This document shows, one piece after another, positions 1 to 5,114 of a DNA stretch of 14,170 nt. The notes beneath the pieces were generated by a model. It worked only from the letters and a program-made list of their open reading frames with translations. It was not told where the DNA came from and did no database searches. Both the position numbers and the translations under genes were made by a program. This DNA is from Methanobacteriota archaeon (lineage in GTDB: Archaea; Thermoplasmatota; DTKX01; GCA-020343715): the NCBI GenBank assembly GCA_030597775.1, contig JAUVRF010000011.1, forward strand, positions 1 through 14,170, in the 5' to 3' direction. Positions within the stretch are counted from its first letter, which is position 1; every line of letters begins with the position of its first letter.

Positions 1-28
1 CGTTATCCCTCATGTTGAGGAATTACAC

Positions 29-45
29 CCCGCCCGTGAGGCGGG
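29..45 (+). promoter_or_regulatory. Leader hairpin before the first YHS gene
   Basis: CCCGCC (29-34) pairs perfectly with GGCGGG (40-45) around the five-base loop CGTGA. The hairpin ends eight bases before the Shine-Dalgarno GAGGTG (53-58). It could shield or expose the ribosome site, or it could be a terminator of a gene upstream of the window. The second YHS leader keeps the surrounding sequence but only a weak version of this stem, so a conserved regulatory role is not established. Confidence 0.35.
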
Positions 46-64
46 AAGGAAAGAGGTGAAGAGA

Positions 65-217
65 ATGGCAGTAGACCCGATATGCAAGATGGATGTCGAC
101 CCGGAGACCGCCCAGTGGTCGTCGGAATACGACGGAAAGACGTTCTACTTCTGCGCCCCTGGCTGCAAGGCGATGTTCGACCGGGACCCAGCGAAGTGGG
201 CTGGCCACGGCCACTGA
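65..217 (+). CDS. YHS-domain protein, short copy
   Basis: This 50-residue protein is almost nothing but a YHS domain. It opens with DPICKM (residues 4-9) and has the second cysteine pair in YFCAPGC (28-34) followed by K-x-M-F-D. The family binds metals, often copper or other soft metals, through these cysteines, and stands alone or is fused to metal P-type ATPases. The start is fixed by GAGGTGA at 53-59, with ATG five bases later. It matches the second YHS protein (1344-1544) at 36 of the first 49 residues, counted by eye. It ends at GHGH, whereas the other copy continues into a longer His/Cys tail; traces of that tail remain after the TGA. The likely role is a cytosolic metal carrier or sensor, but the metal cannot be read from the sequence. 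Confidence 0.85.
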   Translation: MAVDPICKMDVDPETAQWSSEYDGKTFYFCAPGCKAMFDRDPAKWAGHGH

Positions 218-666
218 TACTGCGGCCACCGAGGGGCGTCTGGCGGGGAAAGGGCCTGGGCGAGGCCTAGGCCGTCCTTCCAGCACATCTGGAGGCCGCC
301 GATCAGGGCTTCTTGCAAGACGAGAACGGATGGAATGGTTCACGAGCAACGCGAGAGGCCGACCACAAATGGCCGTTCCAGGGAGAGGTATCCGAAGCCC
401 GGTCCATTGGATGGGAATAGCAACGTCCGGTTTACGATTGTAATAATTTCAACGGTGTCCGTTTCTTTTTGTAAATCGACAATCCAATGGATGACCCCAG
501 CTATATGTACACTCGATGAACGACCTATGGTGCAGCGGAGACAAATCCCTCTGCTCGATATCAATGGCAGACAGATCGAGCACGGGGTCGGAATGTACTT
601 CCCCTCCTGCTATGCATGGTATGGTCCCTCAAAAGCCAGAAGGAAAATTCGTAGGTGAGTTCTAAG
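218..666. other. Intergenic region without a convincing gene
   Basis: No reading frame here gives a recognisable protein. The second half is AT-richer than the rest of the window. A pyrimidine run, GTTTCTTTTT (461-470), could act as an archaeal oligo-T terminator for the first YHS gene, but no strong hairpin precedes it. The end of the region supplies the AGGTGAG Shine-Dalgarno (653-659) of the SHOCT gene. A plus-strand frame at 335-658 is open, but it lacks a ribosome site and any familiar motif. Confidence 0.5.
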
Positions 667-999
667 ATGAGAATGAACAGATTGAGCGTTATACTTGTGA
701 TCATTATCGGTCTTATGTTCAGCGGCTCCGCCATCGCTGACGAGGGCGACGATGACCACATGGACGACCATGACATGATGGGCTCGTGGGGGATGACATA
801 CTCCGCGTTCTGGATGCTCGCGTTGGTAGTTGTGATCGCCATCATCACCGTTGTGCTTATGAAAGTGCTCGTCAGCGAGCCAGAGCGTCCGACGTACAGG
901 GCTCCCAGCAATGCCGAGTTCCTCCTCGATGAACGATATGCGCGAGGGGAGATCGATACGGAGGAATACCTCCGAATGAGGCACATGATGGGTCGCTGA
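667..999 (+). CDS. Small membrane protein with SHOCT tail
   Basis: This is a 110-residue protein. Residues 5-24 are a hydrophobic signal or anchor segment ending near ASAIADEG-like sequence. Residues 25-40 are packed with Asp, His and Met (EGDDDHMDDHDMMGSW) and would lie outside the membrane. A transmembrane helix spans about 47-68. The C-terminus, about 81-105, reads as a SHOCT domain (FLLDERYARGEIDTEEYLRMR-like, with the typical L-x-x-R-x-x-x-G-E-I-x-x-E-E-Y/F pattern). SHOCT domains are short tails found on many membrane proteins, with a suspected oligomerisation role. ATG 667 is chosen because AGGTGA (653-658) sits eight bases upstream; GTG 655 would overlap that site. The metal-liking loop and the YHS neighbours suggest a role in metal handling, which is inference. 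Confidence 0.75.
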   Translation: MRMNRLSVILVIIIGLMFSGSAIADEGDDDHMDDHDMMGSWGMTYSAFWMLALVVVIAIITVVLMKVLVSEPERPTYRAPSNAEFLLDERYARGEIDTEEYLRMRHMMGR

Positions 1000-1091
1000 C
1001 AACAGGGACCAACCCGCACAGGGAAGATGATAGTACAGATCCTAGAAACTGAAGAAATTGCCAAGACCCAATGAGATAAGGAGGTTATTAT

Positions 1092-1232
1092 ATCTACACC
1101 AGTGTCGCGAGATGCGATTATTGTGGCTCCAATCTGAGCAGTGACCACCCGATCAGGCGGATGTTCAGCCAGTTCTGCTCCATGGATCACGCCATAGAAT
1201 GGGAGATCAGGAAGGCGATGGACGTTCATTGA
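1092..1232 (+). CDS. TRASH-like Cys/His mini-ORF lacking a normal start
   Basis: The frame encodes CDYCGSNL, then FCSMDH, then EWEIRKAMDVH and a stop. This gives C-x2-C-x17-C-x3-H, close to the metal-binding TRASH/zinc-ribbon pattern (normally a final Cys). The frame is open from the TAA at 1077, but no ATG, GTG or TTG lies before the first cysteine. Two readings fit. First, AAGGAGGT (1078-1085) is a near-perfect Shine-Dalgarno placed six bases before ATC 1092, implying a rare start. Second, TTATTATATC (1085-1094) is a TATA box and the original start was the ATG at 1112, now out of frame by a two-base deletion (ATGTGCGAT becoming ATGCGAT). So it may be a decayed gene or a sequence error. The coordinates use the ATC; translation is unproven. 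Confidence 0.4.
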   Translation: MYTSVARCDYCGSNLSSDHPIRRMFSQFCSMDHAIEWEIRKAMDVH

Positions 1233-1295
1233 CGCCAGAGGCGGCGAGAACGACCTGGTGGACTTGAGTACCAAGAGTCTAATCCTCACCAAGAA

Positions 1296-1557
1296 CGAGG
1301 AGATACACCCCCCAGCGAGGCAGGAAGGCAGGAGGTGAACCGAATGGTAATTGATCCGATATGCAAGATGGAGGTCGACCCGGCCACTGCCAAGTGGACC
1401 TCCAAGCACGACGGAAAGAAGTACTACTTCTGCGCCCCTGGCTGTAAGGCGATGTTCGACCAGGACCCGGTCAAGTGGGCCGGCAAGGGAACCGAGACCC
1501 ACACTGGCCACGGCCACGGCCATGGCTGCTGCGGTGGCCATTGAGGTCCGCCGATCA
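1296..1557 (+). repeat. Duplicated YHS segment, copy 2
   Basis: This is the diverged partner of 14-305. It shares the leader (GAGGAGATACACCCC, then GGAAGG and GGAGGTGA), the YHS gene and a 3' flank ending CCGCCGATCA. The SHOCT and TRASH-like genes lie between the two copies, so this is a dispersed duplication, not a perfect tandem. Confidence 0.6.
1344..1544 (+). CDS. YHS-domain protein with His/Cys-rich tail
   Basis: This 66-residue protein has a YHS domain at residues 4-46 (DPICKMEVDP, then YYFCAPGCKAMFD). After that comes a tail of alternating His and Gly ending HGHGHGCCGGH, which adds extra metal ligands. ATG 1344 is preferred because GGAGGTGA (1331-1338) lies five bases upstream and the other YHS gene starts at the equivalent place; a GTG at 1335 would fall inside the ribosome site. 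The family binds soft metals. A histidine-rich tail suits copper, zinc or nickel storage or delivery, but the metal is not decided by sequence. It points toward the minus-strand membrane gene ending at 1636, with no clear terminator between them. Confidence 0.87.
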   Translation: MVIDPICKMEVDPATAKWTSKHDGKKYYFCAPGCKAMFDQDPVKWAGKGTETHTGHGHGHGCCGGH

Positions 1558-1635
1558 ACATCGCCACCGTGGGGACCGCAGCCATAATCCCGCTCCCCAT
1601 GGTAAAGGCGACAAACCACAAGCAGGGTGACGCAC

Positions 1636-2826
1636 TCAGGTTTCAGGAGAGTCCTTGCCAGGGGCGTCCGCCCCTTCACCTTCAGCGAGGCTATCCCTCT
1701 CCTCATCCCCTTCCTCCTCGCCCTTCACCAGCTCGGGGATACGCTCGGCTACCCTGAAGGCGGCAAAGTTCTCGAAGAAGTTGTAGTATATCCAGGTGAA
1801 GAAAATGATGATGCTCACACTCATAGCTGCGTAGCCAGCGAAGCTGAGAAGGAAATCCAGGGAGGTGACCTCCTTCACGGCCAATCTCAGGATAAGTATG
1901 ATCGTGCCAGCGGCGAAGAAGGTCCTGATCAGCCTGCTCTGGAAGCCCTTGTAGATCTTGAATTCCTTCACTGGCCCCTCGATCCTAACGTTCAGACGGA
2001 GGTATAAGAGGGTCGGCAGGATGATGAGGGGCACTATTATGTTGGCGTTGGTGAGGAGGCTCAGTATCTGGCTCGGGTCGATGGCGTCCTTGATGAAGGG
2101 GTTGAGGCTCAAGGTGACGGCAATGAGGAGGCTGATCATGATCTGCCACGAGATCGCATGGTAGAACCGCGACCAGGGAAAGGCCTCCTCCTTCACAGGC
2201 CGATCGAGTGACAGGGTCCCCGTGTCCAGGTTATCCGGGATGAGCATGAACCATTCCAGAAATCGAGCTTCCCTTTCCTCGCTGGTCGTGATCCCCCTGA
2301 TACGCCGGATCAATACAGGGGTGAGACCCACCTCGAACATCACCACAGCCCCCACGAACCCCATGCCGATGACCAGATAGCCCAGGAAGCTCACAAGAAC
2401 AGCTAGGAAGAACCCGATGAACAAAAGGTTCAAGACGACTATCACTTCTACATTCGAGAGCGGTTCCGATGGTGGGTCGTCGGAGGCGTCCTCGAAATCA
2501 AAGCCGACGGTGATGGAGAAGATCATCACGGAGATGATACTGAAGACGACCGCGATCTTCACCATGTTGATGATGATGCGACGTGCCGGAACGATCCCCT
2601 TTCCCCAGAACCTGCGGGTGAACACGAACCCAGCGAAAAGGCTGGCGAACAAGATACCAGATAGGATGTTAGTACCAAAGGTCCACATGCTCCAATCATT
2701 GGTCCAGAGGGCTGTCGCGATACTAATGCCCCAGAAGAAGGAGAGTACCCCCAGGTAGATGTACAGCAGCTTTCGCTCCTTTACATCCCAGAGGTCCAGG
2801 AACTCGGACATCTTGGTCTTGGCCAC
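1636..2826 (-). CDS. Orphan membrane protein with about eight helices
   Basis: I do not recognise the family. Numbered from the internal ATG at 2811, helices lie near residues 16-36, 46-65, 78-102, 119-150, 228-245, 259-280, 303-318 and 335-360. A charged cytoplasmic stretch (RRIRGITTSEEREARF and following) separates the fourth and fifth. The C-terminus is a strongly acidic tail (VKGEEEGDEERD). The frame is open upstream to ATG 2967, but a TATA box at 2864-2875 places the transcript start near 2842, which excludes that start. GTG 2826 is chosen because GGAG lies six bases upstream; ATG 2811 has no ribosome site but is a fair alternative. The Asp-rich loop after helix 3 (DFEDASDDPP) would be outside. 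Function is unknown; a transporter or sensor is only a guess. Confidence 0.75.
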   Translation of the reverse strand: MAKTKMSEFLDLWDVKERKLLYIYLGVLSFFWGISIATALWTNDWSMWTFGTNILSGILFASLFAGFVFTRRFWGKGIVPARRIIINMVKIAVVFSIISVMIFSITVGFDFEDASDDPPSEPLSNVEVIVVLNLLFIGFFLAVLVSFLGYLVIGMGFVGAVVMFEVGLTPVLIRRIRGITTSEEREARFLEWFMLIPDNLDTGTLSLDRPVKEEAFPWSRFYHAISWQIMISLLIAVTLSLNPFIKDAIDPSQILSLLTNANIIVPLIILPTLLYLRLNVRIEGPVKEFKIYKGFQSRLIRTFFAAGTIILILRLAVKEVTSLDFLLSFAGYAAMSVSIIIFFTWIYYNFFENFAAFRVAERIPELVKGEEEGDEERDSLAEGEGADAPGKDSPET

Positions 2827-2863
2827 TGCCTTCTCCGCCTCCCTGCGTCGGATACCCGAGGTC

Positions 2864-2875
2864 GATATAAATAAA
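2864..2875 (-). promoter_or_regulatory. TATA box of the eight-helix membrane gene
   Basis: On the minus strand this reads TTTATTTATATC, a good match to the archaeal TATA element, inside otherwise GC-rich sequence. Its centre predicts transcription starting about 25-28 bases on, near 2842. That leaves a short leader with GGGAGG and GGAG before GTG 2826. Confidence 0.55.
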
Positions 2876-2987
2876 GTTCCACACGTGCCCACACCCTCCT
2901 GGCATGGCCAGGTCCGCCCTATCGCCCGTGAGAACCGGGTAAGAACAGTTAAGTCCCGCAGCGTCACAAGAAGGGACCCCTGGTAGC

Positions 2988-3392
2988 ATGGCCTTCAAGA
3001 TGTTCGGCCGTAGGCGTGACCGCCGAAAGATCGACGCGGACCTCATCGAGATGGGGCCGGTCAAGGAGGAGCCCCCCAAGGACCCGCCCGCGCCCGGGCA
3101 ACCGGTCCCCTTCGAGGCCAGCCTCTGGCTCAAGGAGGAGGGCGAGGGCGGTTCGGTCTACCAGCGCGGCGCTGCGGACATGGCATCCCCCAAGGAAATA
3201 GAGCGGGAGCACGAGCTGGGCAAGCTGATAGAGCCCGAGGAGGTCCACGTTCTCCAGATCCCGGACCAGGAGAGGGCACCACCGGCGCCCAGCATCGCGT
3301 GCCCGGGCTGCGGTTTCTCCATGACGATGCCCTGGGGACGACCCGTTGTCGTCACCTGTTCCAAGTGCGGGACCACCAGGACCATCAGGTAG
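2988..3392 (+). CDS. Zinc-ribbon protein of unknown function
   Basis: This is a 134-residue soluble protein. The first 15 residues are basic (FGRRRDRRK). The middle is rich in Pro, Glu and Lys and probably disordered. Residues 105-127 form a zinc ribbon with C105-x2-C108 and C124-x2-C127, the second pair in CSKCG. The basic start and ribbon would allow nucleic-acid or protein binding, but no family is recognised. There is no strong Shine-Dalgarno before ATG 2988; the AT-richer AGTTAAG at 2948-2954 may be a weak TATA element giving a very short leader. It is divergent from the eight-helix gene and convergent with the repeat-rich membrane gene ending at 3453. Confidence 0.7.
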   Translation: MAFKMFGRRRDRRKIDADLIEMGPVKEEPPKDPPAPGQPVPFEASLWLKEEGEGGSVYQRGAADMASPKEIEREHELGKLIEPEEVHVLQIPDQERAPPAPSIACPGCGFSMTMPWGRPVVVTCSKCGTTRTIR

Positions 3393-3452
3393 GGTCGGCA
3401 TCCCTGAGACCGATCCACGCGGTCACGGACCCGAACCTTTCTCGAACATCCA

Positions 3453-4016
3453 TCAGAACAGGCCGAACATCAGGCTCGCGAAGATCAGGTTGATCGCTAT
3501 GAAGACAACTGCCAGGACGATGCCCACAATGCCGAGCTTGACCCCGGTATCGGCCTTCAAGAGACCCTTCTGCTTGTCCTGGTTGCCCAGGTAGACCGCG
3601 ACGACGCCCATGATGAGACCGATGACGCTCATGAAGAAGGCCATCACGATGGAAATGATGCCCAGGTAGTAGGCGCTGGACGTGGGGACATGCCCGTAGG
3701 GTGGAGGATACATGCCCGGTGGATACGGTTGTGCGTACGGGGGTGGAGGCTGTCCGTAGGCTGGTGGAGGTGGCTGCCCGTAGGCCGGTGGAGGCTGCTG
3801 TCCGTAGGCTGGTGGAGGTGGCTGCCCGTAGGCCGGTGGAGGCTGCTGCCCGTACGCTGGTGGAGGTGGCTGCCCGAAGGACGGCGGGGGTTGCTGAGAG
3901 GGCTCTGCGGGCGGGCTCATGGATGCGGGCTCATATGATTCGGGGGGAAGTGGCGCGCCGCAGTTGGGGCAGTAGATCCCTTGGCCGTAGGTCCCGCAGG
4001 ATTTGCAGTTGGTCAT
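3453..4016 (-). CDS. Zinc-ribbon, Pro/Tyr-repeat, two-helix membrane protein
   Basis: This 187-residue protein has three parts. Residues 4-19 hold a zinc ribbon (CKSCG and CPNCG). Residues 45-108 are a Pro/Gln/Tyr/Gly tract made of octapeptides QPPPPAYG and QQPPPAYG. Residues 117-143 and 160-185 are two membrane helices separated by a short loop (GNQDKQKGLLKADTG), the layout of DUF4190-like membrane proteins. Such architectures are common but have no settled function. The repeat tract is probably a flexible cytoplasmic spacer. The start is supported by GGAGGT (4026-4031 on the minus strand), nine bases before ATG. The gene diverges from the acetyltransferase gene across 4017-4162. Confidence 0.8.
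   Translation of the reverse strand: MTNCKSCGTYGQGIYCPNCGAPLPPESYEPASMSPPAEPSQQPPPSFGQPPPPAYGQQPPPAYGQPPPPAYGQQPPPAYGQPPPPAYGQPPPPYAQPYPPGMYPPPYGHVPTSSAYYLGIISIVMAFFMSVIGLIMGVVAVYLGNQDKQKGLLKADTGVKLGIVGIVLAVVFIAINLIFASLMFGLF
3732..3884 (-). repeat. 24-base tandem repeats coding QPPPPAYG/QQPPPAYG
   Basis: The tract inside the zinc-ribbon membrane gene is built from 24-base units. Two unit types alternate, so the strongest periodicity is 48 bases. Units are nearly identical at the DNA level (for example GGTGGAGGCTGCTG and CCGTAGGC blocks on the plus strand), which suggests recent expansion by slippage or recombination. Copy number may vary between strains. Confidence 0.85.
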
Positions 4017-4067
4017 GTCGTTCGAACCTCCAGTGCGACCCGTGGAAGGTCCCCGGGCCTACCATGT

Positions 4068-4077
4068 GGAATATTCC
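4068..4077. promoter_or_regulatory. GGAATATTCC palindrome, possible promoter or operator
   Basis: This is a perfect ten-base palindrome in the spacer between the divergent genes starting at 4016 (minus) and 4163 (plus). Its AT core lies where a TATA box for the minus gene would be expected, giving a leader of about 30 bases that contains GGAGGT. It could be that promoter element, a binding site, or both. Confidence 0.35.
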
Positions 4078-4095
4078 TATCATCTAATATCGTTT

Positions 4096-4130
4096 CGGGC
4101 AGTTCGGTCACCGAACCCCATATCTGCCCG
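4096..4130. promoter_or_regulatory. Nested inverted repeats before the acetyltransferase gene
   Basis: GTTCGGT-C-ACCGAAC (4102-4116) is a perfect 15-base dyad. It lies between CGGGCAG (4096-4102) and its exact complement CTGCCCG (4124-4130). This could be an operator for a dimeric regulator of the divergent genes or a structured leader RNA. There is no T-run, so a simple terminator is less likely. Confidence 0.45.
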
Positions 4131-4162
4131 GACCGGGATGTCCCTCCCAGAGCGTGTTCTCC

Positions 4163-5026
4163 ATGACCGAGTTCGAGTTCCGCACGCTGGCAGACACGAC
4201 GGACGGGGAGATCTACGACGCCTTCTGCGAGGCCTTCTCCGATTACCTGGTGCAGATGGACATGCGTCCCGGGAGGTTCAAGGCCATGAGCACGAGGAGG
4301 GGATACGACCAGCGTATATCCATGGGCGCCTTCCATGGCGACCGGCTGGTTGGCTTCATCCTCAATGGCCTCCGCCAGTGGGACGGGCGGCTCACCGCCT
4401 ACGATGCCGGCACCGGGGTGGTGCCGGAGTTCCGGAAGAGGGGCATCACCACCAACCTCTTCGGGAAACTGCTGGACATCCTTAAGGCCGAGAGCGTGGA
4501 GGTCTATCTGCTGGAGGTCATCAAGGAGAACGACCCCGCAAGGGAGCTGTACCTCAAGCTGGGCTTCCAGATATCCAGGGGCTTCTCGTGCCACCAGGCC
4601 CAGAGGGAGGACCTCAGGACCGAGGGCGAATGCCCAGCCCCCATCGAGGAGGTGTCCGTAAATGACCTGGACTGGGACGCGCTCCGCCGAATGTGGGACT
4701 TCCCGCCCTCGTGGCAGAACTCCATCGACTCGGTCATGGCCGTCCCGGACACCTTCGCCGTCGTCACCGCCCACGTGGGCGAGGACCTGGCGGGCTACGG
4801 CATCATCGAGATCGGGTCCGGGGACATCCCCCAGATAGCCGTCGCGCCCGACCAGCGGGGCAAGGGCATCGGCCGGTGCATGATGGCCAGGCTGGCCGCC
4901 CTCACCCCCTCCGACAGGTTCGCCATGATCAACGTGGAGGAGGGAAGCGGGCCCACGGGGGAGTTCGCGGAGGCCGTGGGCATGGGCCATTACACCGCCC
5001 AGCACGAGATGAAGCTGGAGCTGTGA
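4163..5026 (+). CDS. Tandem GNAT-family N-acetyltransferase
   Basis: This 287-residue protein has two GNAT folds. The first has the acetyl-CoA loop GVVPEFRKRGITTNLF (85-100) and the later NDPARELYLKLGF (123-135), both typical. The second has IAVAPDQRGKGIGRCM (225-240), with the classic Q/R-x-x-G-x-G/A loop. The enzyme would transfer an acetyl group from acetyl-CoA to an amine, but the substrate cannot be read. The first loop is less canonical (RKRGIT), so the second domain is the better candidate for catalysis. ATG 4163 is chosen over GTG 4154; neither has a clear Shine-Dalgarno, so the message may have a very short or no leader. The gene is divergent from the repeat-rich membrane gene and looks monocistronic, since the next gene has its own TATA box. 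Confidence 0.85.
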   Translation: MTEFEFRTLADTTDGEIYDAFCEAFSDYLVQMDMRPGRFKAMSTRRGYDQRISMGAFHGDRLVGFILNGLRQWDGRLTAYDAGTGVVPEFRKRGITTNLFGKLLDILKAESVEVYLLEVIKENDPARELYLKLGFQISRGFSCHQAQREDLRTEGECPAPIEEVSVNDLDWDALRRMWDFPPSWQNSIDSVMAVPDTFAVVTAHVGEDLAGYGIIEIGSGDIPQIAVAPDQRGKGIGRCMMARLAALTPSDRFAMINVEEGSGPTGEFAEAVGMGHYTAQHEMKLEL

Positions 5027-5061
5027 CGATCCCGGGGGAGCGCGGCGCACCATCTGCCAAC

Positions 5062-5073
5062 GATTATATATCC
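5062..5073 (+). promoter_or_regulatory. TATA box of the large secreted-protein gene
   Basis: GATTATATATCC is a strong archaeal TATA element. Its centre is about 48 bases before the TTG start at 5115, predicting transcription from near 5093 and a leader of about 20 bases carrying GAGGTGA. Confidence 0.65.
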
Positions 5074-5114
5074 CCAGCCACCTTAGTCGCCAGCATCCGG
5101 GTTGAGGTGACTGA

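Larger units (their letters stand above)
14..305 (+). repeat. Duplicated YHS segment, copy 1
   Basis: This segment, with its leader, YHS gene and downstream flank, is repeated in diverged form at about 1296-1557. The leaders align as GAGGA..TACACCCC, then a purine-rich Shine-Dalgarno and ATGG. The 3' flanks align as GAGGCCGCCGATCA (292-305) against GAGGTCCGCCGATCA (1543-1557). Copy 1 carries about 70 extra bases between its stop codon and that flank. Read by eye, without a computed alignment. Confidence 0.6.

Noticed and set aside
335..658. 107-codon plus-strand frame in the first intergenic region
   Set aside because: It has no Shine-Dalgarno, no recognised motif, and it overlaps the ribosome site of the SHOCT gene.
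561..1706. 381-codon open frame on the minus strand
   Set aside because: It runs antisense to two YHS genes and the SHOCT gene, which have recognisable domains and ribosome sites; its own translation has no familiar motif.
3422..3436. GGTC-ACG-GACC hairpin between convergent genes as a terminator
   Set aside because: The stem has only four pairs and no T-run follows, so it is not distinguishable from chance.
3732..3884. Regularly spaced repeats as a CRISPR array
   Set aside because: The units are contiguous, in frame and code for a Pro/Tyr octapeptide tract; there are no unique spacers.
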